NCBI GenBank assembly: GCA_003158735.1
Contig: PMLB01000326.1
Span: 1-37,370, forward strand
Reading direction: 5' to 3'
Length of the DNA stretch: 37,370 nt
Source: Myxococcales bacterium
Lineage (GTDB): Bacteria > Myxococcota_A > Polyangia > Fen-1088
Shown here: positions 17,357 through 25,484 of the stretch, piece by piece
Position numbering within the stretch: position 1 is the first letter of the stretch
How the letters are laid out: each line of letters begins with the position of its first letter
Translations under genes and position numbers: made by a program
Notes under the pieces: model-generated
The model's input: the letters and a program-made list of their open reading frames with translations, nothing else
Databases searched by the model: none
Told to the model about the DNA's origin: nothing

Positions 17357-18355
17357 ATGTTTCGCTTCGGCATTCTCAGCACCTCCCACTTCGCGCTCAC
17401 GCGCATGATTCCCTCGATGCTGGCGGGACGCGACATCAGCGTGGCGGCCATCTCGTCTCGTGACGGCAGCCGGGCGGCGCAGGCGGCGCGTGCCTTGGGA
17501 GTGCCCAGAAGCTACGACTCGTACGAGGCTCTGCTGGCTGACCCTGATATCGACGCCGTGTACAACCCGCTGCCTAACCACTTGCACGTGCCCTGGTCGG
17601 AGCGCGCGGCCGCGGCCGGCAAGCATGTCCTGTGCGAAAAGCCCATCGCGCTCGACGCTGCACAAGCCCGCACGCTGCTGGCCGCTCGCGATCGCTACCG
17701 CGTGCTCATCTGCGAAGCCGCCATGGTACGCGTTCAGCCGCGCTGGTTGGCGGTGCGTGACCTCCTTGGGCAAAAAGCCATCGGCGAGCTGCGTGCCTTT
17801 GTCGGGACCTTCGGCTATCGCCTGGACTCGCGCGACAACGTTCGCTACGACCCAGCCATGGGCGGCGGGGTCCTGCTCGACACCGGGTTCTATCCCGTCA
17901 CCATGAGCCGCTTCTGCTTCGGCCACGAGCCCATTGCCGTCGTGGCCCGGGCCGAGCGCGACCCGGACCGGGGCGTGGACCGGCTGACCAGCGCGATCCT
18001 GGAGTTTCCGCAAGGTCACGCGATCTTCACCGTTGGCATGGAGACCTTCCCTGTGCAACGGGCCCAGCTCATCGGCACCGGCGGCCACATGGAGATGGTC
18101 AATCCCTGGAACCCACCCGGCAATTCCCCCTCGGAGATCGTGGTCAACACCAGTTCAAGTCTGGAGGAGCCGGCACCGCGGCCTCTATCGTTCGATCCCG
18201 TGGACCAGTACACCCTCCTGGCCGAGCACTTTGCGCGCGCTGCCGAAACCGGCGGGCCTGGCCCGATTCCGCTCGAAGATTCGATCAAGAACATGGCGGT
18301 CTTGGACGCGCTTCAACGATCGGCCGCCAGCGGACAGGCCGAACTGGTTGGCTAG
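17357..18355 (+). CDS. Gfo/Idh/MocA-family oxidoreductase
   Basis: The 332-residue product starts at the ATG at 17357, with AGGAGG nine bases upstream that overlaps the glgC stop. The Rossmann fold starts at the N-terminus (F-G-I-L-S-T-S-H). A-I-S-S-R-D ends the second strand, and the catalytic-lysine motif C-E-K97-P-I-A-L-D is intact. The C-terminal domain contains G-G-G-V-L-L-D-T-G. The family uses NAD(P)(H) to oxidise or reduce sugars and related cyclic compounds. Position directly behind glgC suggests co-transcription, but the substrate is unknown and a link to glycogen metabolism would be speculation. Confidence 0.92.
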   Translation: MFRFGILSTSHFALTRMIPSMLAGRDISVAAISSRDGSRAAQAARALGVPRSYDSYEALLADPDIDAVYNPLPNHLHVPWSERAAAAGKHVLCEKPIALDAAQARTLLAARDRYRVLICEAAMVRVQPRWLAVRDLLGQKAIGELRAFVGTFGYRLDSRDNVRYDPAMGGGVLLDTGFYPVTMSRFCFGHEPIAVVARAERDPDRGVDRLTSAILEFPQGHAIFTVGMETFPVQRAQLIGTGGHMEMVNPWNPPGNSPSEIVVNTSSSLEEPAPRPLSFDPVDQYTLLAEHFARAAETGGPGPIPLEDSIKNMAVLDALQRSAASGQAELVG

Positions 18356-18454
18356 GTTCCTCAACAAAAACACACACCGCCGCCTCCATTTCGGCCACGA
18401 CCACGACCACAGCCACGGCCTCCCGGTGCCGCAGGCGTGCTAAACTGCCGCCCC

Positions 18455-19795
18455 ATGCATCCCGGAGTAAGAGGAACTACATTTTGCAAATCCTGCTCCA
18501 CCCTGACGAGAGGCGGATGGCCTGCGGCCATGTTGGCGGTGCTGGTCCTTGGTTGTAGCCTAGGATCCAACGGCTCACCGCAAGGCACCGGTGGCGTGAT
18601 TGTAGACGGCGGGACCAGCGGCAGCGCCGGATACGCGGGAAGCACCGGCGGCCAGCAAGCGTCGGCTGGCCAATCCGGGACCACACCCGCCACTGCCGGT
18701 CAGACCGGGACAACCGGCGGCCAGGCCGGGAGCACAACTGCGTCGGGCGGCCAGACCGAGGCTACAACTTCCAGCAGCCAGGCTGGGACAACCACCCGGC
18801 CTGCCTCTGGCGGTCAGGCCGGAACCACCCAGCCCGCCTCCGGCGGTCAGACCGGAGCCGCAGGCCACTCTGGCACGGCCGGAATCGCCGATGTGGGGGG
18901 CTCTGTCGCGGGAAGCGGCGGCAGCACGACTGCAACCGGCGGTCACATCAGCAGCGGTGGCGCCAGCAGCGCCAGCGGCGGAAGCACGACTGCAACCGGC
19001 GGTCGCATCGGCAGCGGTGGCGCCACCAGCGCCAGCGGCGGAAGCACGACCGCGACCGGCGGTCGCATCAGCAGCGGTGGCACCACCACCGGCTCCGGTG
19101 GCATCAGCAGCGGCGGCACCGCCAGCGCCAGCGGCGGAAGCACTGGCGGCAAGCCCGATCAGGGCTCGCTGCCGGCCATCACCGTGCACTTGGCTGGCGA
19201 TTCCACCATGGCCAATTATGCGGCGACCACCACGCAAGAGGGTTGGGGGCAGGAGTTTGGGCAGTTTTTCATCAGCAAGGTGACGATTGATAATCAGGCT
19301 CAGGGCGGCGCCAACGTGCAAAGTTTCTACTCGGGTAAGTGGAAGACGCTCATCGCCAACGTCCAGGCCGGCGACTACGTGCTGGCGGCCTTCGGAATCA
19401 ACGACAGCGGCACAACGCACGGGCCCGTCTCTGTGCCGGATTTCACGGCGGAGTTCGACACGATGGCGGATGAAGTCGCGGCAAAGAAGGCCACCTTCAT
19501 CCCCACGACATCATCCCCGCTGCAAGTGTGGGTCGGCGGCAAGGAGACCAACGATCGGTTGCAGCCGTATTGTGACGCGACGACTGCGGTGGGAAAGGCC
19601 AAGAATCTGTTGGTCGACGATCTCAACGCACGCGGCGTGGAATACTACAACTCGATCGGCCAGGCAGCCGCTGCCGCCCTCACCTTCAACGGAGACAAGG
19701 CACACTTCGACAAGGCGGGCGCCACCGAGATGGCCCAGCTTGCGGCGCAAGAGCTGACCCGCATCGGCAGTCCTTTGGCAGCCTATTTGAAGTAG
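18455..19795 (+). CDS. Lipoprotein SGNH hydrolase (rhamnogalacturonan acetylesterase-like) on a Gly-rich stalk
   Basis: The 446-residue product is taken from the ATG at 18455; a GTG at 18437 is an alternative. A signal peptide ends in V-L-G-C34, so it is a lipoprotein. Residues about 40-235 are a Gly/Ser/Thr-rich stalk containing a 60-bp repeat. The C-terminal ~210 residues are an SGNH (GDSL) esterase: block I A-G-D-S-T-M-A, block II Q-G-G-A-N, block III G-I-N-D, and block V D-K-A-H-F-D, which supplies the Asp-His of the triad. The best match by motif is the rhamnogalacturonan acetylesterase branch (CE12), which removes acetyl groups from pectin. The long stalk probably holds the enzyme away from the outer membrane so that it reaches extracellular polymer. 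Confidence 0.88.
   Translation: MHPGVRGTTFCKSCSTLTRGGWPAAMLAVLVLGCSLGSNGSPQGTGGVIVDGGTSGSAGYAGSTGGQQASAGQSGTTPATAGQTGTTGGQAGSTTASGGQTEATTSSSQAGTTTRPASGGQAGTTQPASGGQTGAAGHSGTAGIADVGGSVAGSGGSTTATGGHISSGGASSASGGSTTATGGRIGSGGATSASGGSTTATGGRISSGGTTTGSGGISSGGTASASGGSTGGKPDQGSLPAITVHLAGDSTMANYAATTTQEGWGQEFGQFFISKVTIDNQAQGGANVQSFYSGKWKTLIANVQAGDYVLAAFGINDSGTTHGPVSVPDFTAEFDTMADEVAAKKATFIPTTSSPLQVWVGGKETNDRLQPYCDATTAVGKAKNLLVDDLNARGVEYYNSIGQAAAAALTFNGDKAHFDKAGATEMAQLAAQELTRIGSPLAAYLK
18901..19080 (+). repeat. 60-bp in-frame tandem repeat, three units plus remnant
   Basis: AGCACGACTGC recurs at 18923 and 18983, with a one-base variant at 19043, an exact period of 60 bp. Each unit codes for 20 residues of the stalk (S-G-G-S-T-T-A-T-G-G-x-I-x-S-G-G-A-x-S-A). 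A partial fourth unit follows. This is a coding minisatellite within the SGNH lipoprotein. Confidence 0.88.
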
Positions 19796-19805
19796 CCGGA
19801 TAGCG

Positions 19806-19934
19806 AGCTTTCTTTCACCACAGAGGTCACAAAGGCCACAGAGCCGGACCGGAAAGGGTTGGGTTCTGTCCGATCCGAACCCCTTCTTCCCCTCCGACCT
19901 CTGTGTTCTCTGTGCTCTCTGTGGTGAAAAAGCT
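19806..19934. repeat. Palindromic intergenic element, copy A (129 bp)
   Basis: The element fills the gap between two convergent genes (stops at 19795 plus and 19937 minus). Its left end AGCTTTCTTTCACCACAGAG pairs with its right end CTCTGTGGTGAAAAAGCT. Each arm holds three CACAGAG-type heptamers at 9-bp steps, so the whole unit can fold into one long imperfect hairpin. The reverse complement of copy A matches copy B (29217-29347) at 41 of the first 42 positions. It encodes no protein and may be a MITE-like or REP-like element acting as a two-way terminator. Confidence 0.85.
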
Positions 19935-19936
19935 AA

Positions 19937-22240
19937 CTACCTCCGGCGACGCCGGCGACGGTCGCGGCCTCGTGAACCTGGCGCTCCCGGCTCTTCGCGT
20001 GCGGTCGCATCCGCTTCTGGCCCGTCGGAGGCAAAGGCAATCGCGGTTGCGCCGGCTGCGGCCAGACGGCGCTTGCTGAAGAATTCCCAGGTTATCGCGA
20101 TGAACGCGACAAGCGTGGCCACTGACATCAGGGTGTATTTCTCGTCGAGCCAGGTGGGCATACCATTGATCGGCGCCCAGGCCACGAACTGGGTGACGGC
20201 CGTGAGCAGCAACAGCCGCTGGGCCAGCCGCTCACTTTTCACGCACAGCAAGGCCACGACAATGATGAAGGAGTAGTAGTAGCAGGTCAGCTCGACCCCA
20301 AAAGGAATGAAGGTCGCCGACAACGCCAAGGCAGCCCAAGGTTCGGCCTGGCGTACGGCCAAACCCAGCAGCACCAAGAAGGCGGCCACCGCGACAAAGT
20401 ACACAGGCTTCGCCCGTCGGAAGCTGTCCAGCCGCGCCTGCTTCCATTTCACCCACGGATCGGTCGCCCCCACGCGCTCCAACTTGCGACCAACCTCTGA
20501 GGGACGATAGGCCACCACCGTGCGCAGACCCATGTTGTTGGTCAGCGCTGTCTCCGAGTGCTTCATCGTGTTGCGTACGAATTCCTGGTAGGTGTCGGCG
20601 CGCCCGACCACTGCCATGCCCGCCGGAATCAGCAAAGCCGCGCCCAGGGCAGCACCGACCAAGAAACGGGTGTAGACCGGGGGAAGCTTGCGATGCCGGA
20701 AAACGTAATACCCTGCAGCCAACACGGGCGCGACGAACAGGAATATCGGGAAGATGCGCAACAGGGTCGAGTACGCCAGCGCCAGTCCCGCCGCCAAGGG
20801 ACGTTCCTTTTTGAGCAGGCACACGCTCGCGATCATCCAGAAGAGCCAGTCCCAGCGCAGAAATGCGCCCCCGGTCCAGTAGAATCGCGAGGGGAAGTTG
20901 GTGGCAAAAACCAGCAATGCCACGGCCAACACGCGCCAGCCGAAAGCCCACGCGATCATCAGAAACCCGGCGGTCAGGAAGACAGAATCCAGCGAATTCA
21001 GGACGTAGATCTGGGTCTTGCTGGCCGGGGCCAGGTTGGAAAGCAGCGAGCCCGCGATGTTCCACACCGGGCTGCCGTTGTAGCCGTGGTCCATCTGGGC
21101 ATCGTCCCAGCGGCGCGCATTCTCCAGGGTGCGGAAGTAGGCCAGGTCGTGGTGAAACGACTGCCAGCGCTCGGGCGTAAAGTGCTGCTTGCAGCGTTCG
21201 GGATGCGCCAGAATGTTGGCCGTGGTTTCGAGAATGTTGGTGCGCAAGTTGGTGAGCTTGCGCAGCTCGACCCGACGGCGCAGCGCCGGCAGCTCGGAAT
21301 CTGCCACAGCCACGCACTCGTATAGTCGGTCGTAGCTCAGCTCGCGCGAGTACTTGGACCCGATGTAGTAGTGAAAGGTGTCCCAGCCGTGAATGAAATT
21401 GGGGAAGTGGAAGGAACCGAAATTGAAGTAGGTCAAAAACGCGACCAGTCCCAGCACTGCCAGGATGGCCCGGCGCACTTTCCCCCTCACCCGGCTGAGC
21501 CCAAGCGCGGTGGCCACTCTTTGCACAAAGCGAACGAGCGAATCCGCCATGCCAGGGGCTTCCTTGGTCTCGATGGCTGCGCCTCGTGACACCCATTGGT
21601 CCCACCACAAGAAGAGCAGCCCCAGCAGGGCCAGTACCAGCTCCCAGCGCGCGCTGGCAATGTCGTCCCAATAGACCTTGGCCACCGTCGCGGGCGGCGC
21701 ATCCACCACCTTCATCCGGGCCGGGAACGGCGTGGGTTTCTGGCAGTAGGCCGCGACCTCGGAAACCGAGTACGAGTTATCGCCCACGCCCTCGCCCACG
21801 CGCAGGTAGCGCAGCGCCACGCCTCCGGTCTCGATGGTGCGCAGGCGCAGGCCGTGGTCGGTCACGGGATCGATGTGTCCCAGCACACGGTAGTTGTTGC
21901 CGTCGAGCGAGCCCCATGCGGTGTAGGTGTCGTTGGCGTCAGCCTGGATGGCCAATGCGTTGACGGTGGTGGCCGCGCCCAGATCCCAGATCACGGTCGA
22001 CGCACCGGTGTCGAATATCACCGCCGGCGGGGCGTCCCATGCGGCGCCCTCGGGCGCCACGGTCTCGTCGGTGAGCAGGGCGAGATCGCGGCGAATGTCT
22101 TGCCAACTGACGGGTCGCCGTCCCGACAGCAAGTTTCCCGCGGGACAGGCCGCCAGCGCTGAGTAGTCATCTGCGCGTGCCGCGGGCGCTGCGAGAACGC
22201 CGACGAACAACGGCAGTAGGGCACAAAGGACACGCGACAT
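19937..22240 (-). CDS. Discoidin-like/GT-C-like polytopic membrane protein
   Basis: The 767-residue product starts at the ATG at 22240, seven bases after the phosphatidyltransferase gene on the same strand. A signal peptide (1-23, ending A-R-A-D) is followed by an exported domain (about 40-165) with the F5/8-type C (discoidin-like) pattern: V-I-W-D-L-G-A-A-T-T-V-N, then Y-x-A-W-G-S-L-D-G-N, L-R-Y-L-R-V and S-E-V-A. A membrane segment lies near 197-215, and about ten more follow. The first outer loop has H-G-W-D-T-F-H-Y-Y-I-G-S-K-Y, similar to the acidic loop of GT-C transferases. The C-terminal tail ends in R-R-R-R-R-R-R. A sugar-binding module fused to a lipid-linked sugar transferase is a reasonable but untested reading. 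Confidence 0.8.
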   Translation of the reverse strand: MSRVLCALLPLFVGVLAAPAARADDYSALAACPAGNLLSGRRPVSWQDIRRDLALLTDETVAPEGAAWDAPPAVIFDTGASTVIWDLGAATTVNALAIQADANDTYTAWGSLDGNNYRVLGHIDPVTDHGLRLRTIETGGVALRYLRVGEGVGDNSYSVSEVAAYCQKPTPFPARMKVVDAPPATVAKVYWDDIASARWELVLALLGLLFLWWDQWVSRGAAIETKEAPGMADSLVRFVQRVATALGLSRVRGKVRRAILAVLGLVAFLTYFNFGSFHFPNFIHGWDTFHYYIGSKYSRELSYDRLYECVAVADSELPALRRRVELRKLTNLRTNILETTANILAHPERCKQHFTPERWQSFHHDLAYFRTLENARRWDDAQMDHGYNGSPVWNIAGSLLSNLAPASKTQIYVLNSLDSVFLTAGFLMIAWAFGWRVLAVALLVFATNFPSRFYWTGGAFLRWDWLFWMIASVCLLKKERPLAAGLALAYSTLLRIFPIFLFVAPVLAAGYYVFRHRKLPPVYTRFLVGAALGAALLIPAGMAVVGRADTYQEFVRNTMKHSETALTNNMGLRTVVAYRPSEVGRKLERVGATDPWVKWKQARLDSFRRAKPVYFVAVAAFLVLLGLAVRQAEPWAALALSATFIPFGVELTCYYYSFIIVVALLCVKSERLAQRLLLLTAVTQFVAWAPINGMPTWLDEKYTLMSVATLVAFIAITWEFFSKRRLAAAGATAIAFASDGPEADATAREEPGAPGSRGRDRRRRRRR

Positions 22241-22247
22241 TGAGGTC

Positions 22248-22832
22248 TCAGTCTATTCTGTCCGCCGCCTGCGCATAGCCGGTCACGAAGGCCCGCGTGT
22301 AACCCCATGCGCTCAGGTAGCTGGCCAGCAGGCCGAGTCCCATGATGAGATAGGCGGCATAGGCTAGGTACGGCTCCAGGGCGGGCGCGCAGTTCGCAAT
22401 GGACAAATAGGTGGGCACGAAGCTCCACATGATCAGGTTGGACTTGGCTTTGCCCGCGAGACTGCTGGTGATGTTCATGTGCGCCGCTGCCATGAACCGC
22501 CGCAACGAAGCCACCCAGAACTCTCGCAGGAGGTACACGCAGATGACCAGCGGCGGGAAGAAACCCTGAGCCGTGGCCATGACGATGAGGAATGACTCGA
22601 AACACAGGTCGCAGAATTGGTCGAGAATCTCGCCCAGCCGCGTGACCTGTCCGGTACGACGGGCGATGTAGCCATCGAGATAGTCGGTCACGCCCGCCAC
22701 CGTCGACAGCACGATGCCCCAACCGGGAGAAATGTAGAAATACACCACCACGCCAAGCAGGACCAGGAAGATGCGCGATAGCGTGATGACGTTGGGCACG
22801 GTGCGAATGTCACGCCCGATGGTGGATCCCAT
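22248..22832 (-). CDS. CDP-alcohol phosphatidyltransferase
   Basis: The 194-residue product starts at the ATG at 22832. The full family motif is present at about residues 49-74: D-Y-L-D-G-Y-I-A-R, eight residues, G, three residues, D, three residues, D. All metal and substrate residues of the DxxDGxxARx8GxxxDxxxD signature are kept. Five to six membrane segments surround it. Length and position of the motif match PgsA (phosphatidylglycerophosphate synthase), but related enzymes using other alcohols look alike, so I give no gene symbol. It is the first gene of a two-gene unit with the GT-C-like membrane protein. Confidence 0.92.
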   Translation of the reverse strand: MGSTIGRDIRTVPNVITLSRIFLVLLGVVVYFYISPGWGIVLSTVAGVTDYLDGYIARRTGQVTRLGEILDQFCDLCFESFLIVMATAQGFFPPLVICVYLLREFWVASLRRFMAAAHMNITSSLAGKAKSNLIMWSFVPTYLSIANCAPALEPYLAYAAYLIMGLGLLASYLSAWGYTRAFVTGYAQAADRID

Positions 22833-22920
22833 GGCATTTGCATATCACAGATGGGCCACGCAATCGCCAGGGTCCTGGTCCCCGGTCGCTGGGTCGTCAG
22901 CGGCTCGCCACCCTGACCGT

Positions 22921-22938
22921 CTACAACCGCGGTGGTAG
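22921..22938. promoter_or_regulatory. 18-bp palindrome between divergent genes (possible operator)
   Basis: The site reads CTAC-A-ACCGCGGT-G-GTAG, perfect except for one base pair on either side of the central eight. It lies 41 bp before the start of the Kazal lipoprotein gene and 88 bp from the start of the divergent phosphatidyltransferase gene. This is where an operator would be expected, but there is no further evidence. Confidence 0.3.
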
Positions 22939-22979
22939 ACTCGGCACGCAGACTGCGGTGTTGCGCATATGGAGACCCG

Positions 22980-24104
22980 ATGTTCAGAATGTCAACGGCT
23001 GTGGCAGCCATTCTTGCAGTTGGCCTATTGGGCCTGGCGTGTAGCAGGTCCGGTCTGAAGAGGAGCGCAGATGGTGGAACGGGAAGCGGAGGCCAGGCAG
23101 GCACCAAAATCAGTAGCGAAACTGCCGGAGGATTGGGGGGTAGTGCTGGCATCGTTGGTGCCAGCGGTGGCGCGCTAGGCGGCAGTGGTGGCGAAGGTGA
23201 TGCCGGGGTGCCAGACGCCCCCGGTTCTCAGCCGGATGTTTCCATGGGTGGCTCGGGCGGAGGTGCAGGAGGCACTCCTGGTGTCGGTGGCGCCGGTGGT
23301 GGGACGGCCGGCGGGACCACTGGTGCCGGAGGCGGGATGGCCGGCACCGGCGGCACTGGCAACAGCTGCGGGGGCGTGAGCTGCGGCGCGTACGGGGATT
23401 TTTGCGACATCGCGGCAGGGCTCTGCAGCGCTGGCGCTGCCGACGTGTACGGAAAGTGCGTGCTCGTAGGAGCGGTGCTTTGCGCCCCGGGTCCGCCAGT
23501 GTGCGGCTGCGATGGGCAGACCTATAGTAACGACTGCGTTCGCCAAGAGTTTAGGGTGTACAAGAAATCCGACGGCGCATGCACAACAGCAGACGCAGGA
23601 GCGGGCGGCACGACGAGCACCGGAGGGACCACGGGAGCGGGCGGCGCTTCCAGTTCGGGCGGCGCCACCAGTTCCGGCGGGTCTTCCGCTGCAGGAGGTT
23701 CCGGCGGCAAGACCGGCGCGGACGGAGGAACGACAGGCTGCGCAACCGACTGCTCCGCTGCCTCCTGCGGAACCGGTTTTCGGCCCGTCTGCGATACGAC
23801 CGTGCAGCAGTGCCGGTGCAGTCTGGACTGCACCGCCAATCCCGGGACCTGTGGCACGCGCGAGAGCTGCCAGAGTGTCTGTTCCCCCGACGGGACGTGC
23901 GTGTGCCGGGGTTCATGCGGGACCGAGGGACAGATCGGCTTCTTTAAGGGCTGCTGTCCTGGACTGGTTGAAATCTTCTACTACCAGGACACCACGTCCT
24001 GCACCAATCCGCCGGGTGCGGGCTTGGTCGTGTGTACGACCTGCGGCGACAAGATCTGTGGTCTGGGCGAGAATCACTGCAACTGCCCGCAAGACTGCCC
24101 GTAG
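22980..24104 (+). CDS. Kazal-domain Cys-rich lipoprotein with Gly-rich linkers
   Basis: The 374-residue product is taken from the ATG at 22980, with GGAGA six bases upstream. A signal peptide ends in L-G-L-A-C, giving a lipid anchor. A Gly-rich linker (about 25-135) leads to a Cys-rich region (about 138-200). The end of that region has the Kazal protease-inhibitor pattern, P-V-C-G-C-D-G-Q-T-Y-S-N-D-C followed by a last Cys after 13 residues. A second Gly-rich linker follows (about 203-255), then a further Cys-rich region (about 258-374) with an even Cys pattern that ends in C-N-C-P-Q-D-C-P. Kazal domains inhibit serine proteases, so this could protect the cell from its own or foreign proteases. 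Inhibition is inferred from the motif only. Confidence 0.85.
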   Translation: MFRMSTAVAAILAVGLLGLACSRSGLKRSADGGTGSGGQAGTKISSETAGGLGGSAGIVGASGGALGGSGGEGDAGVPDAPGSQPDVSMGGSGGGAGGTPGVGGAGGGTAGGTTGAGGGMAGTGGTGNSCGGVSCGAYGDFCDIAAGLCSAGAADVYGKCVLVGAVLCAPGPPVCGCDGQTYSNDCVRQEFRVYKKSDGACTTADAGAGGTTSTGGTTGAGGASSSGGATSSGGSSAAGGSGGKTGADGGTTGCATDCSAASCGTGFRPVCDTTVQQCRCSLDCTANPGTCGTRESCQSVCSPDGTCVCRGSCGTEGQIGFFKGCCPGLVEIFYYQDTTSCTNPPGAGLVVCTTCGDKICGLGENHCNCPQDCP

Positions 24105-24161
24105 TCCTCCTAGTTCGCGGCCGATTGGCCTTTGACCACCCAGTGCCTGTAAGCTTGTCTC

Positions 24162-25484
24162 ATGTTCAGTCCGAGCACAGCGCTAGCCCTGGCAGCCTTG
24201 ATGGTTGCGGCGAATGCCTTCTTCGTCGCGTCTGAATTTGCGATCGTCAAGATCCGGCCGACCCTGGTCAAGGAACTGGTCAGCAAAGGGGGCCGGCGTG
24301 CCTGGCTCCTGTCTGGGATCACCGGCCATCTCGATTCGTTCCTGTCGGCCAATCAGCTCGGCATCACCCTGGCGTCTCTGGCCTTGGGCTGGCTGGGCGA
24401 GCCAGCTCTGGCCAGCCTCATCGAGCCCCACGTCGGATCTCTGGGGCGGTGGACCGGGATCGCCATCCAGTCTCTCGCCCTGGGCGTGGGCTTCGCGCTC
24501 ATCAGCTTTGTGCACGCGGTGCTGGGCGAACTGGTACCCAAGGCCGTGGCCTTGCAAAAAACGGAGCCAGTTGCGCTGTGGGCCGCCGCCCCCTTGCGCG
24601 TCTTTTACCTTCTGACCTTCCCGTTCATCTGGGCGCTGACCACGGCGGCCAACCTCTTCCTGCGCGTGATGCACCTGCGGCCTGCCTCAGGGGCCGAGAT
24701 GTTGCACTCACCCGACGAGCTGCGCCTGGTCCTGCAACACGTGGATCTTGACCCTGGAGCGCGGCGACTCATCGACCGCGTGTTCGACTACACCCATCGG
24801 GTGGCCCGCCATGTGATGACCTTGCGTCGGGACGTCGTGGTACTGGAGGAAGGCCGGCCCTTCGCCGAGAACGTGCAGCTGGCCACCGCCAATCAGTACA
24901 CGCGCTATCCCTTGGTCGAGCCGGGCTCCGACAAGGTCATCGGCTATGTGCACCTGAAGGACATCGTGGCGGCGCTGGCCGCGGGGCGCACGCCCAAGCG
25001 GATGCGCGAGATCGCGCGCGAGCCCATCTACTGCTCGGAGGAGACGCCCAGCGAATGGCTGCGGCGCGAGTTCCAGCGTCGCCGGGTCCACATGGCGGTG
25101 GTGCTGGGTGCAGGCAACGCTTTTCTGGGAGTCGTCACCCTGGAGGATCTCCTGGAGGAGTTCGTGGGCGAGATCCAAGACGAGCAGGACGTGGGCGAGT
25201 TGCCGCCCATCATGCATGGGGCCGAGGGTCGCTTCGAAGCGGACGGCCGCCTGACGCTCGACGTGGCAGAACGAGAACTGGGCGTGATCCTGCCGCCGCT
25301 GCGTCCCGACATCGAAACCCTGGGCGCCTACGTGCAGTCCCACCTGGGCCACCCCCTACGCCCAGGCGGCACCGTTGACCTGGGTGGATTTCGATTCACC
25401 GCCCTGGAAATTCGCGACGGCAAGATTCGCCGTTTGCGCGGCGAGCCGCTACCTCATGAAGACGAAGAGGAGACAAAAGAGTAG
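24162..25484 (+). CDS. CNNM/CorC-type membrane protein (DUF21, CBS pair, CorC_HlyC)
   Basis: The 440-residue product starts at the ATG at 24162. The DUF21/CNNM membrane domain spans about residues 1-185, with S-E-F-A-I-V-K (24-30) in the first segment and G-E-L-V-P-K-A-V-A-L in the third. Two CBS domains follow (about 205-335), including Y-P-L-V-E, G-Y-V-H-L-K-D-I and G-V-V-T-L-E-D-L-L-E-E. The C-terminal ~85 residues are the CorC_HlyC domain (G-G-F-R-F-T-A-L-E-I). Family members are linked to magnesium or cobalt export and are also labelled haemolysin-like; a true haemolysin role is unlikely. It stands alone, 57 bp after the lipoprotein gene. Confidence 0.93.
   Translation: MFSPSTALALAALMVAANAFFVASEFAIVKIRPTLVKELVSKGGRRAWLLSGITGHLDSFLSANQLGITLASLALGWLGEPALASLIEPHVGSLGRWTGIAIQSLALGVGFALISFVHAVLGELVPKAVALQKTEPVALWAAAPLRVFYLLTFPFIWALTTAANLFLRVMHLRPASGAEMLHSPDELRLVLQHVDLDPGARRLIDRVFDYTHRVARHVMTLRRDVVVLEEGRPFAENVQLATANQYTRYPLVEPGSDKVIGYVHLKDIVAALAAGRTPKRMREIAREPIYCSEETPSEWLRREFQRRRVHMAVVLGAGNAFLGVVTLEDLLEEFVGEIQDEQDVGELPPIMHGAEGRFEADGRLTLDVAERELGVILPPLRPDIETLGAYVQSHLGHPLRPGGTVDLGGFRFTALEIRDGKIRRLRGEPLPHEDEEETKE

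Noticed and set aside
18365-18420. His-Asp-rich reading frame resembling a metal-binding peptide
   Set aside because: It is the tail of an out-of-frame reading of the oxidoreductase gene and has no start or ribosome site of its own.
18901-19080. Regular 60-bp repeats that could suggest a CRISPR array
   Set aside because: They are tandem and in frame inside the SGNH lipoprotein stalk, with no unique spacers.
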